Assembly: GCA_965649825.1 (NCBI GenBank)
Contig: OZ287695.1
Location: 1,922,001-1,986,000 of the forward strand
DNA length: 64,000 bases
Direction of reading: 5' to 3'
DNA from: Penicillus capitatus
Taxonomy: Eukaryota > Chlorophyta
Shown: positions 1-12,829 of the stretch, one piece after another
Layout: the number at the start of each line of letters is the position of its first letter
Numbering within the stretch: the first letter of the stretch is position 1
The notes under the pieces: generated by a model
The model's database searches: none
Told to the model about the DNA's origin: nothing
Seen by the model: only the letters and a program-made list of their open reading frames with translations
Made by a program: the position numbers and the translations under genes

Positions 1-107
1 CTCTAGGAATGATGAATGCACAAGGATGCACTTTCTGCTGTCACATCGCCCTCTACGTACGCCCCCAGGCTGATACATGAGAGATGTCACTGTCCTGTGC
101 CTTACAG

Positions 108-729
108 CTGTATGTGTTGATTATGGGCGCCCTCTCGCTGGCAGGACTGGCCTTCGTCATCGCAGCTGCGGTGAAAAAAGTGCGACTGACTCTATCCAGC
201 CTAAATCATGACACGCACTGATGCGGTGTCTCCTATAGAGTGAATGGATCCAAGAAATGGCAGAGAAGTATTCAGACGGTATTGCTTACGTTATGCCCTC
301 ACTCTACAGCAACAATCATGGGATGCAGAATCTCAGCCGAATATCGATCACTTGAAGGAGAAGTATGATGAGTTCATGCCATACGTCATCGGCTTTGGCT
401 GTGTGACCGTCTTCTCTTGTGTACCGCTCTCTATCGAATGCTACAGGACAGAGTGATCGTGGGCATTAGGTACTCGGTTTCTTCTGTGGCTGGCGTTACT
501 TGGCCAATCTAAAACGAAGAAAAGTGGTTGAGCGCGAGATCGTCGCGGATCGAAGAGATCGACGCGTCAAGGCCGAACGCGAGAAGGCAATCCTTGTGTA
601 TCATTGATGCAGAGCAGATGTGACGACATGGAAGTGTCACAGGTGAAGAAGCGACATCATGAAACCATTGTGCAAATGACGGAGAAATACAGAAATCGAA
701 GAGATCCAGAAGGCCGACTGTTGAAGTAA
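108..729 (+). CDS. 3' part of a two-TM, basic coiled-coil membrane protein (5' end outside window)
   Basis: Unrecognised protein, seen only from its C-terminal exons. The first visible exon (about 108-169) encodes a hydrophobic helix (LYVLIMGALSLAGLAFVIAA) followed by lysines. A later exon has a second membrane segment (YVIGFGCVTVFSC) that continues after an intron (421-468) as VLGFFCGWRYLANLKRR. The rest is a highly charged Arg/Lys/Glu helix (VEREIVADRRDRRVKAEREK). A 596-642 intron containing GATGTGAC joins this in phase 0 to the last exon, which ends RRDPEGRLLK and stop at 727-729. I infer a membrane protein with a cytosolic basic coiled-coil tail. The exon junctions near 170-290 are uncertain; one reading needs an intron of only about 20 nt. 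Confidence 0.45.
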
Positions 730-1146
730 TCACAGCAGCAGAGGAGGTCATTCAGGAGAGCTGTCACGTCATGTCTCGTGGTCGATTGTGTCAATAGACT
801 CGATTGTGCATGGACATAAGACAATTGGGTTGTTAAGCGAATCCTCCATAGCTGTTGTCGGATTCCAGATGAATTGCTGTCCAAAGATATGCGCCATCGG
901 ATTCTCGGCACATTTCGATCGAAACGGGAAGCACTGTTCTCGAAACGCCCTTTGCTGCGGAGTAGGTGATTTGACAGAGATGGCAGTGGACAGAATCGAC
1001 GGCGTCACTGCGCTCCGCTCGAAGGGCATCGATAAAGACAAGAGATCCCTGGGCGATCTGCAGAGCGGCTCTGACCTTCGCCTCATCGTGTCCGATCGTC
1101 ACCTGAACAACCACCCTCCTCTCAACGATACACTTTTCGACGATCG

Positions 1147-2393
1147 TTAGAGACAGACGGTTTCTTGTGGCGTCTGCAGTGTGAGGTCGTCCGATAGGAA
1201 CATCACGTGCTGGACTTTGATAATCTCGTCCATTCCGTCCAATAACTGACGCATCATTTCGTTTTCGTTGCCGTTCTTGACAGTTCCAAAGTGTTCTAGC
1301 GCCTCGACGATTCCGCCGGCAAAGGATCGTGTTGCCTGTGACAGCATCTCCAGTGCACAACGATTTGAGTGTCGTGTCGATGCATACGTGAAAGAGTGTC
1401 TGTTGATTTTTCTGACCCTCAGCCCATCTCTTCAGTTCTGGCATCGCATTGGCGACAATGCATCCACGGACACCGTTGATGGTGAAAAGATCGATGTCGT
1501 TTCCAGAATCGCCATTCACTTGGACACCATCTATTGGATAACGGTCCGACGCTCGTAACTAAGAATCTGCATCGGCATTGCTGCAGGGTATGGCAGTGAG
1601 AGCACCTCATTAAGGATGTAGGCAAGTGCCGGTCCTTTTCCGCCGCCACGAGGCAAAAGATCGAGATGCTGTCCCCCACTGAACAACACTTTGGCAGAGA
1701 TGCCGTTTTCTGTCAATTGATCTGGACACGGACACACGTGCTCTATGGACTCCTGCGACAGCAGGATGTCACTTTGAAGTGTATCGGTCACAGATTCGGC
1801 GTTCTTCGAGAGATAAAAGCTTATCTTGTGTGGCCTCTGTTCGCTCTCTTCCTACCGCTAGCTTTGAGAAGACGGGTCATCTTTGCGTAGAAGACCTGCG
1901 TGCCTGGGGCGTAAGGATTGCGGAATCGAAGCTGGCAGCAATTTTCTGTAGCCGTTCCCGCTCCCAATCTTCACCGAGATGTCGTTTCCATTCCTCATCC
2001 GGCACCAACTGGCCGTTTTCGTTTCTCCAGAAAATTTCCGTTCCCACCGAACAAACCAACACATCCGGTACTAGCAGTGGAGCAGCATTCTGCAACAAAC
2101 AGTATATGTCTTCCATCACAGCTTCCTCGCAACTTCCTCTACCTGAAGTTGAAGATACTTCGCCGGAGACCGCCCTGTCGAATAGACGAGCAGGGAATCC
2201 TGGGCCAAGTGCTCGTGCCATGTTCGATTGAAGCGCAGCAGTTCGTCGTGCGTTTCCTCCTCCTCGTGTCGCACCTATCCCCATTGCCTTTCGCGCGACG
2301 CAACAAGTTACCTATCTCTACCAGTGTGTGATCCAAGTCTGTTGCCAACACAAAACGCAGATTCTTGCGGTGCGGGAGCGACGTCGATGGCAT
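1147..2393 (-). CDS. Sucrose-6-phosphate phosphatase (SPP, HAD superfamily)
   Basis: Hydrolyses sucrose-6F-phosphate to sucrose, the last step of sucrose synthesis in plants, algae and cyanobacteria. Spliced exons read LRFVLATDLDHTL-VRHEEEETHDELLRF, with the HAD nucleophile motif DxDxT. Next come SLLVYSTGRSP, VLVCSVGTEIFW, DEEWKRHL, SEQRPHKISFYL, LLPRGGGKGPALAYIL and GDSGNDIDLF, with the Mg-binding acidic pair. The order and spacing match the SPP family. Introns restore the frame at about 2319-2273, at about 2146-2090 and inside the QRPHK segment, plus one of about 42 nt before GDSGND. A further intron leads into ATRSFAGGIVEALEHFG, the family's usual 'ATERCAAGI' region. The end is uncertain: I stop at the TAA near 1147, but an open frame continues to about 833. 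No clear NTF2-like SPP_C domain was seen. It converges with the upstream gene. Confidence 0.85.
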
Positions 2394-3009
2394 CTTTGAT
2401 GAAAATGCTCGTGTGGATGCTCATTCACTAAACGGCGACGGCCATTGCATTTCATCCACCTCAGCACTGCACAGGAGATCATGTCTGCGACCATACTTCG
2501 TCGCGCTGTGACAGGACGCATGCGCAGTGGTGTGACGCTCAGGCCGCATCGCCGCCATACGCACCTTGACCATGTCTGGCTGTCGCGAGATCTGCGCCGC
2601 CGTTGCGATAGGACTGTCGCTTAGGCACACGCGGGTTGTCGTTCACTGACACATGTCTGTTTACAACGTCCGTCGCCGCAGTCGGCGACTCGTCGTCTGT
2701 CGAGACTCCTTACCGCCGTGCGCTGCGCGTACTCCACGAAAGAACAGGTGCATGACACTCTTCCGTCTGCTTCCTTGATCGAATGTGGTGGATGGATGGG
2801 GTGTATGTGTAGGGTGAACGAGGGACACTCGATTTCAGAATGTTTATCTCCGACAAATCCGGTGCGTCTTGTCGCCATCATGCTAGCAGAGATTCTTTGA
2901 GACAAACCGCCCAGGCAATACGGTGTCTCCTTGGCATGATATTCCACTCTTCTCGGAAACGGGGTTGCTGAACTTTGTGTGTGAGATCCCCCGAGAATCG
3001 TCCGCCAAG
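2394..3009. other. Intergenic region between divergent SPP and pyrophosphatase genes
   Basis: About 0.6 kb holding the promoters and 5' leaders of two divergent genes. A 145-residue minus-strand ORF covers 2621-3058, but it overlaps the pyrophosphatase start and shows no recognisable motif, so I do not call it. No RNA gene or repeat was seen. Confidence 0.4.
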
Positions 3010-3725
3010 ATGGAAGTGGCTGTGGTATATCGCCAGCCCCTTGTGAACATATAGACATGTGCTGTGCTAGGACGAAGAGAATACGCCAATCAAGCAGGAT
3101 ACCAAGAGCGGGAAGCTCCGTTTCTATCCTTACAACATCAACTGGAACTATGGCCTCTTGCCGCAGACATGGGAAGATCCAGAGATCCAGAACAAGGACC
3201 TCAATGGCGTGATGGTACGAGAAGCGGCATAGAAGCGGAAATTATGGATCGAAATTATGGATCATGTGCAGGGAGATAACGATCCTGTCGATGTCGTCGA
3301 GATCGGATCGACGAAGCTCGATATGGGAGGCGTCTACACCGTGAAGCCGTTAGGCATCTACGCCATGATCGATGACGGCGAGCTCGACTGGAAAGTCGTG
3401 GCCATCTGCGCTGACGATCCAAAGGCGAATCTCGTAAACGATGTCGAAGATGTCGAACGGTCGGCGATACCTCACTCTTTTTCTCACTCTTCTGACGCAG
3501 CGATGCGTTCCTTCCTTTAGCGAATTTCCTGGCGAGTTGGAAAAGATCATGATCTGGTTCCGCGACTACAAGATGCCAGACGGCAAGCCGGCGAACGAGT
3601 ATGGATATGATGCCAAGTGCATGAACAAAGAGTTCTGTTTGGATATCATCAAAGAGACCAATGAATTCTGGAAGGCTTTAAAATCAGGCGTTCGACAGAA
3701 TTCTGAGGAGCTGTCCCTCGTCTGA
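3010..3725 (+). CDS. Soluble inorganic pyrophosphatase, family I
   Basis: Hydrolyses pyrophosphate to phosphate, which drives biosynthetic reactions forward. Four exons (3010-3024, 3071-3214, 3272-3459, 3521-3725) give about 183 residues. Introns of 46, 57 and 61 nt all keep frame. Family signatures: [25 protein letters not shown], then [12 protein letters not shown] with the three metal-binding Asp residues. These are followed by [19 protein letters not shown] and [19 protein letters not shown], and the C-terminal helix [11 protein letters not shown]. The length and the WFRDYK...GKPAN block are the eukaryotic/plant type rather than the short bacterial type. The start at 3010 gives a five-residue first exon (MEVAV) and is the least certain part; an upstream targeting exon is possible. 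Confidence 0.9.
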
Positions 3726-4249
3726 GTCAGAAGGATTTGCACTTATGTTGTTGTTGTCCTATGAGATGCTTAGAAGACATACGCCGAAAGGGTTATACAT
3801 ATAAGAAAATACGTTCCTCCTTGTCTGTGGCTGTCGCATGCAACAAACTTCGTGCTTTAACATTTTCTGCTGTCATAGGTGTGAGATCGGTCACAGATAA
3901 CAATAGGTGTCTTGTCGAATGGCACTTCGATTCTCAACTTTCTCGATCGAGTCAACAAACAACGATGGCGACAGTGATAGCGTCAGAATGAAGACCATTG
4001 TGATAAATAATTCTTCAATGTTCTCTCGCGCGTTATCTCAATCTCCATGGCTTGCCATAGATTCACTGACCCATTGAACGCACTCCCACGATGTGACAAA
4101 CAGACTCCTGTCACCGTGCTTGGGTGGGAAGATCAAGGGCACTTAGATGATACGATACTCTAGGCAAGAGAGAATGACGTCAAAAAATGAAATGCTACTA
4201 TATGTCTCTAGCCCATCAAGACACATGGTGTTTTCAAAACCGAAGCGCA
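3726..4249. other. 3' UTR/intergenic space between convergent genes
   Basis: About 0.5 kb between the pyrophosphatase and the AP2/ERF gene, which converge here. No gene recognised. One copy of GATGTGAC (4090-4097) is followed closely by AAACAG on the plus strand. This is the intron 3'-end arrangement seen elsewhere in the window, so a 3'-UTR intron is possible. Confidence 0.35.
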
Positions 4250-6028
4250 TTAGATGCTCATGTGCAGTTCTGTATCCGTCCTTTCGCATCCTTGCATCCA
4301 TGCACGCTGCAGACTATGCATATCGCTCGGTGGCATCACGCTCTTCAAGGCTTCTTGCAGTGAGCCGATATCAAAAATAAATTCATCGTTTGATGGTCTC
4401 TCATCGTCATCGGACAACGAAGATCTGTCCTCCGAACGATCTGCCTCGTCTTCTTCTGAACTGAACAATAGCGAGTCGTCATCGTCATCATTATCATCAT
4501 CCGATGAACGCTCGAACCAATCCTCCAATCGTTCCAGAATAAATCCCCTCTGCAGCGGTTTGATGAAGTGCGGACGCCGTCTCTTTTCCACGTAACACTG
4601 CCTGACGACGGAATGAAAAGAGCTGTAGAAATCTAACTCCATCTGAAGATTGTACGGTACGCAGGTTTCACTCAAATTCACTGGATGACCCAGGACAGGA
4701 GAAGCTGCTTGAGGGGTCTCTGTTGCCGCTGCTGCTTTTTCTGTAATGGAATCCTCCATTTTTGGTTTCCCTTCGACAGTCGTATCTTTCAAGATGGATG
4801 CCACAGCAGCTGTATCATAGTGTGAAAACTGAGCAAAGTCATCGATCTGAAACGAAAGTGGGGAAGGGACAGGGCTAAAAATGAGTGCAGACGTACAGTC
4901 ATCACCCCCATCACTCGACAACGACACAGGATGACTCTCAGCCATCAAAGCTGTGCACTCAGATATCAACTCATTGCAGGACTTGCTGACACTCGACAAC
5001 GTCTTGGCACTACTGTTCATCATATCTCCTAGTTTCACAGCTGGAGTCGGAGCAGCCGGAGGATGGGGAATATCGATGGCGGGCGATGTGAAACGAACAT
5101 TGTGGTGCGGGTGCGGGTGATGGTGGTTGTGGTTGTGGATATGCGTCGTCGATCCCTCTAATGTCTTCTCCGAACTGTCATCCTTCATTTTTTTATTCTT
5201 CGTATCGTACTCCGAAGCTTTTTTGCGAATGCCTTTCCGCCGTCCGCGTTTCTTTGGTGCGTTTTCGTCTTGGGAGTAAGAGGCCGAGAGATCTGGGCTC
5301 TCCTGACTCTCTGAGAGCTTCATCTTGCGCAGGCCCTCCACATCGATAGAGCCACCCTCGAAGACCCACGGAATGTCATTGGGTGGTGGGAAATTGCATC
5401 GGGCACTGACGCCTCGTATCTCTCGATTCGCTCTGTCGTACGCAAGAGCGGCCTCTTCTGCCGAATTGAATGTTCCAAGCCAACTACATACATCATCACG
5501 TGCATACTCAAATCAACCTTAAACATGTGTGTGCCTTGGACAGTGCTGCCCGGCACAGAGTCATCATTACCGTCGGATTTTGTCTTTGGGGTCGCGGATT
5601 TCGGCAGCCCACTTTCCCCAGGGGCGCTGCCGCACGCCGCGATACGTCTTGTTGCGGCCTCTCGGTATGACAACAGGCGGTGGAATACCGGATGCGTGGA
5701 TCGGCTTCGGTGCTGTATCGCATCGAACCGGCTCCCTCTTTGCGTCGACCGTCGGATCCTAACCGCACGACCTCGTTTCAGACAGCGCCCAACGGGAGAA
5801 AGACCCTTGCGATTCCATTAGACCAGCACGATCGAAGAAGCTGACCTGAAGCTGCCATAGCTTCGCGTTATGTACCTGCAACTGTGCCGACGGAGCCGCA
5901 TCGTTGAGCGACGGATCCACGCGTTGAATGCCTGCCGTGAGAGCACTCCATGCCACTGGCGCGCGTTTCTCGACCTCTGTCACGTGCGCAACGGCACCGT
6001 GCTTCGAAACATCTTTCGAGTTCTCCAT
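4250..6028 (-). CDS. AP2/ERF-domain transcription factor with acidic C-terminus
   Basis: Probable DNA-binding regulator. Exon 1 (6028-5846) begins [11 protein letters not shown]. Exon 2 (5758-5571) ends in the first half of an AP2 domain, [19 protein letters not shown]. After an 87-nt intron (5570-5484), exon 3 (5483-4250) supplies [18 protein letters not shown] and the end of the domain, [15 protein letters not shown]. The YRGVR, WAAEIRD and LGTF elements are diagnostic, and there is a single AP2 domain. The long C-terminal part has a basic stretch ([12 protein letters not shown]), a His-rich run (about 5135-5110) and an acidic Asp/Ser-rich block (about 4520-4400) that could be an activation domain. 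A longer start at 6133 is open, but MENSK fits better. Intron 2 ends GATGATGTATGTAG, a variant of the window's intronic motif. Confidence 0.9.
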
Positions 6029-6161
6029 TTTAGAAACATGCGCTTGGGCAAAGACAAAACAAGAGTCGTGCACTGCGCACTCGACCTGAGCAAAATCAAG
6101 GCAAACGGAGGAGGCATCCAGATGGAACCCCATTTCGAAACGTCACATCAGCCTTTTAGAG

Positions 6162-6833
6162 ATGTTCAGCACCTCGTCCACAAACCCCATACTGTTGTTT
6201 ACAAGATGCCCTGGCCACATGATGCGCCCCGCGCAGAAGCGTGGGGGAATGCGGATGGAGTGGAGACGGCGATGTGGTGAAGGAGAACGTGTGGAAGGCG
6301 AGAGACTGTCGCACGCGTTTGCGCATTACGTCTTGCAAAACGATCTGCAGAATCTACCAACGCGTCCGTCGCATCTCATGTCACCAACGGCTGTCGTGGC
6401 CTCTCAGATGTCGGCGCTGCAACGCAACGACTGGCCTGAATCGGACAGCGGTGCCCAAACTGTGTTCTTCTTCAGCAAACCGGAAGATCTGGCTGCCATC
6501 GACCAGGGGAAGATGCCACGTCGTCGGACATGGTTTGCCACCGAGGCATACTTAACGCAACAGGAGTTCACAGAGATGCTGCATCGACCACCCTATGCGG
6601 CACTGACGCAGTTTGACGATTGGCAGGTTTGAGCGCGCCACGTCTCGTCGTCCATCCGTGCACACAGGGGCTGTCACTGTAGCCGCTTTCGCCGATGGTT
6701 TTCCCAAGTCGTCGCAAAGACGTCGCCGTTCAAGCCATCCGCATCACCATGCGAGATCTCACCGAATGCATTTTCACCTTCTGTCTCGAAAGAATACCCG
6801 TCGGTTCTTACAAGGTATTGTGAGAAAGAGTGA
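6162..6833 (+). CDS. Unknown protein, two exons
   Basis: Not recognised. Exon 1 (6162-6626) encodes a basic N-terminus and then a better-composed region (SDSGAQTVFFFSKPEDLAAI, RRRTWFATEAYLTQQEFTEM, PPYAALTQFDDWQ). A 56-nt intron (6627-6682) joins in phase 0 to PLSPMVFPSRRKDVAVQAIR, ITMRDLTECIFTFCLERIPV and GSYKVL, with stop at 6831-6833. The ready splice and the balanced composition downstream of residue 50 argue for a real gene. It is divergent from the AP2/ERF gene with at most about 135 bp between starts. The true start may be one of the internal Met codons. Confidence 0.45.
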
Positions 6834-7040
6834 GAGCGATGTGTGATTAAGGCATTGCTCTGTGTGGATTAGAATTGCTGGTTGACAGTGGGTGTTCGTC
6901 TTGGTGACTATGCATCTTAGCATTTCATTTTCCATAATGGACCGTTTTTCTGCTTCGAATCTTCATCAAATTCCGTCTTCGTGTGCGAACGCGTTTTTCG
7001 AAAATTGCTGTTTGTTTGACGTTCTTCGCTCCCGTTGTAA

Positions 7041-9262
<2,222 letters not shown>

Positions 9263-10823
9263 GTTTTCTCTCCAGCGCTTTCTCTCTGTCTGTTTTTTCC
9301 TTGTGTTGTGGTGTGACGTCTAGAAAGCATGTGTGTTACGCTGTCAGAAGCTCACTCGTACTGTTCCTTGCAGATGACTTCTTTGACAAATAAATTTCGC
9401 AAACAAGCCCAATTAAAATCGGAACGGCTTTTAATGTAATGACCGTCTCATGGACAGGCCAGGGGTTGTTCGATTATGAAGGAATGCTGTCTGTGTCGAA
9501 CGTGTTTCCAAGCTCTGGTGTCCTATTCACACGTTTCTTATACTTTTGCTTATATTCTTGTGCACTACATGGCCCGTTGTGTTGTTTTGATCAGCCCAGG
9601 ACCGATCGATCGTCATTCTTCATGCATTCATGATCTATGTTCATGTGTGTCGGATGGGTTACCAAGTCTACATACAGAATCACTCAATTCTCTAAATGCG
9701 CTTGTATTCTTTGTTCTTTACAAGCGCTCCTATAAGGATAAGCATTGTATGGATTTCTTCTATTGTTTTGTGCACGCATGTGTGATGGTTCCTTCTACAT
9801 CCCAGCAGGGAATCCAATAAAACAACGATGAACAAGAGAAGGATATGTTGTGCATGATATGTTTGTTTGTGTTTCTTTGTGTCTGGGGTAGGTTCGGTCA
9901 GGTCAAGTATCAGCCTTCTCATATAGTTCATTGTTGCTGATGATGCTGCCGCTGCCCATTCCTGTCTCATTGCTTTGCCAAGACAGTAGCAAAGAAGTAG
10001 ATTTCTGTGTCGTCTTCCTTCTTAGCTAGCTTGATGAGAGAGACTATGTTCGTTCGTGCGTTACGGGACAGCGGTGTGTGTTTGTGTTACCAAAGTTGTC
10101 AGCTAATGGGATGGAAGTCGGGGGAAGAGTCGTTCGTCTATTGTTTTCTTTTCTAAACGGTGCGGCGTCGTCCTTTTTTCTTGAGTAGATGATTTGATGA
10201 TGATTGGTCCACTTTAAAGGGAGGGATGATAGTAGTTTGACAGATCAAAACAGAACATCAACGGGCTTTAATCTCTTACCTCTGTCAAAATAAGACTCGA
10301 TACGACAGTACATTCTCACCAATCCATGCTTCACTTCATCCTTCATTCTGAAGAGTGTTCTCTGGAATTTGCTTGTTTTCTGTCTGTCTGTCGTTTGGAT
10401 GAGACATGAGACAAGAGCATTACTGTCGTTATGCTGTTACCAACAATAAAAAGATATGATTTAGTTTTGTGGTCATTACAGTTTTATTTGTCGATCTGGT
10501 TTTTATTGAGAAGAATGAACTGCAAGAAACAGCGTACAGACAGATGTTGAGAAAGTGAAATACACACAAACATGTGTAAAGACTGCGAAAGGCTACCTTA
10601 CCGACGTCCAGTGCATACATACCATCCATTGCATCGTTAGGCAATGATGAACCGTCACGTCATTGGTAGCCGCGAGCTAAACGAGTCAGACGTCGCGTGT
10701 GTGTCTCTACGTGTATACGCACCAACTGTGCGACCAGCGTTCTATTTTGAGCAATTCCGAAGCCAAGATTCAACTTGGACTGTCCTGTTGCTCTGGTGAA
10801 CGTGTTGCGGCTTCGACAGAAAC
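9263..10823. other. Long intergenic region, no gene seen
   Basis: About 1.5 kb of 3' flank of the helicase plus the promoter of the next gene. It is T/G-rich on the plus strand, with possible AATAAA-type signals near 9389 and 9817. Only short ORFs without motifs. I see no tRNA or snRNA cloverleaf or box, and no repeat. Confidence 0.4.
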
Positions 10824-11852
10824 ATGTCGCGCGATTACTATCCCTTTGACGAGCAGCTCATCTCGACGCTCTCTGCCAGGACCGTCCACCCTGTGACACC
10901 GTTCGAAGCCGCGGACACGCAGCAGAATTTCTCAGCTGCATTCGAAGGCGCTACTTTCAGCAGTGGAAGTTCAGTGCTGTCTGCTTTTGAACCCCCGACG
11001 GACACAGACATCCTCGAAAAGGCATCTCTCGCTCATCTCATGGACGAGAATCGCGCCTATACAGGACGTCTGGTATCCAGTCCTTGCAGAGAGATGTCAC
11101 CCGGCAAACTAACGGTCGCTTTGCCCCAGGAAGACCTCCGAGCACTTATTGACAGACTTCAGGCAATCTACTTCTACCGCCAAGTATGACATCCTATGGC
11201 CATGAGGGTCAGCTCATGTGGATGGGTGGGTGACTAGGGTCTGCAGGCACTGGCGAATGAAAGGGGATGTGTTCACGCCAGTGTGTCCAATGGAAACTCT
11301 GCTGGCGAATCTCACTCTTTTGCTAAGCCATCTTTGGTCATCGGAGCACCGGCGTCGATTCTGGGCGTCACAGATTCGATTTGGAAAATGGATGATCACC
11401 AGCTCTCCATAGCGGCTCGAGCAGTCGAGGCAGCGGCTGTCGAGAAATCTTTAACGACAGAATGCTTGCCGCCACATACCCCTCCGACGCATCCTCCTCC
11501 TCCTGAGGCATTTCTGCCAAGCGTCAGTGGACCGCCGGCACAGACAACGGAGAGTGCTCAGAGAGGGTATCGACGCAAATCGCGCCGCCAACGCAGCTGT
11601 CCCGTCGCTCTGTGTGCTCCTCAATGGGCAGATGCCACGTGGGATCCCAAAACCTCTGTCAAACCCCACAATCACTCATCCAGTCACGGCACGGGTGTGT
11701 TCATCCCTCCCCATCTGGCTCAGTCTCCAGCAGCAGAAGGTCTTTCAACAGCCACCTGTCACATCACCTGCACGATGTGTTTGACAGGTAGTGGCAGTGA
11801 TCGAGACATCGGCACACCACAGCATCGTATGGATCTGAACCACCACCCCTAA
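10824..11852 (+). CDS. Unknown protein with GTGVFIPP motif
   Basis: Function unknown. Exons 10824-11183, 11247-11739 and 11788-11852 join in frame. The protein starts MSRDYYPFDEQLISTL. It has a short helical segment (QEDLRALIDRLQAIYFYRQ) at the end of exon 1, a long Pro/Ser/Ala-rich middle with clustered prolines, and a conserved-looking GTGVFIPPHLAQ near the C-terminus. From memory, GTGVF[LI]P is a short motif in some uncharacterised plant proteins; I cannot check this. The second intron (11740-11787) carries GATGTGTTTGACAG at its 3' end. An ORF at 11910-12152 follows, but I treat it as 3' flank. Confidence 0.6.
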
Positions 11853-12453
11853 CCACCCCGGTAGCTTTTCTGACTCCGTTTTCTTTCTAGACCTTTTTAC
11901 AGAATCACAATGCGAAACGCATCCGGCAACTCTGCAAAACCACAACAACGACCTCAAAAGATGAATAAAGACTTCATCTACAAACAAGGTTCCTGGTTCG
12001 ATTCGAAAATGCAGCAGCCTATGTATCCAGAAAAGAAGAAGAAAGATCAAAAAATGTACTCCTTAATCTCGTTGCGGCTACTTTCCAAGTTGTGTGCGTT
12101 GTTATTGTATATAAAGAAATCTCTTTTTTCTTCCGTGGATTCGGGGAACTAGTCATGCAGAGATAGAACGCAGATCATTTTTCATTCTTCGTCTGGTTCT
12201 GCTCAATGGGAAATGGTCCTGAGTTGGGAATACAAGATGGTTTTGCGTATTGTCTCGATTTTTTCCTTTTGATTTAAATAATCGACAGACGTATGGTGAC
12301 CGAGAATGAAGGATGTGAGACCAAAGTGCTGATGAGGCCTCATGCCATGGAAATAAAGACAAGACTGGTGGTATGTTCGTTCGTTTGTTCACCTCGGCCG
12401 CGTTGCGTGTCTGCTGTGGAGTAACCTCGACGAGACAGCGTGTTTCTGCAAAG
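11853..12453. other. Intergenic region
   Basis: About 0.6 kb. It contains a Lys-rich plus-strand ORF of 80 codons (11910-12152) and a minus-strand ORF (12153-12482), neither with a recognisable domain. No repeat or RNA gene seen. Confidence 0.3.
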
Positions 12454-12699
12454 ATGGACGGTGACGATTTTCCACAACGCACACCTCAGAACGACGCCAA
12501 ACGAGGTCTCCTCGACGACGGTCGCACGGAGCAGCCTCGACGTCGACAGGAGGTCTTTGACGTGTTCGGTCAAGACGCTGTGCCGCTAGCCCTTGTCCTT
12601 GTCGTCCTTCTACTCAGTAAGCCAGATACCTTCATCACTCGCGTACCTATCGACGTGACAGACCTCATGGGAGCGGCAATGACGCGCTGTACGTGCTGA
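12454..12699 (+). CDS. Small single-TM protein, hypothetical
   Basis: About 80 residues. A charged N-terminus (MDGDDFPQRTPQNDAKRGLL) is followed by a Pro-preceded hydrophobic helix (DAVPLALVLVVLLL). A 47-nt GT-AG interval ending GACGTGACAG follows directly; if spliced, it shortens the tail to NLMGAAMTRCTC. This is the size and layout of a small tail-anchored ER protein, but I do not recognise the family. Confidence 0.35.
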   Translation: MDGDDFPQRTPQNDAKRGLLDDGRTEQPRRRQEVFDVFGQDAVPLALVLVVLLLSKPDTFITRVPIDVTDLMGAAMTRCTC

Positions 12700-12829
12700 G
12701 CAACGGAGACCGCATAGAATCGAAACCACACAGCAAATAACCAAACAAATATTCTTGACACGGCGCTGTGAAACGCGGTGTAAAACTGATGTTTCTGTGT
12801 GGGGTGGAATGTATGGTATGGATGGACCC

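Noticed and set aside
2621-3058. 145-residue minus-strand ORF
   Set aside because: Overlaps the pyrophosphatase first exon, lacks motifs and has shadow-like Ser/Arg/Cys composition.
5320-5768. Two other open minus frames over the AP2/ERF exon
   Set aside because: Only the frame with [13 protein letters not shown] and the splice to [12 protein letters not shown] gives the AP2 domain; the others are out-of-frame readings.
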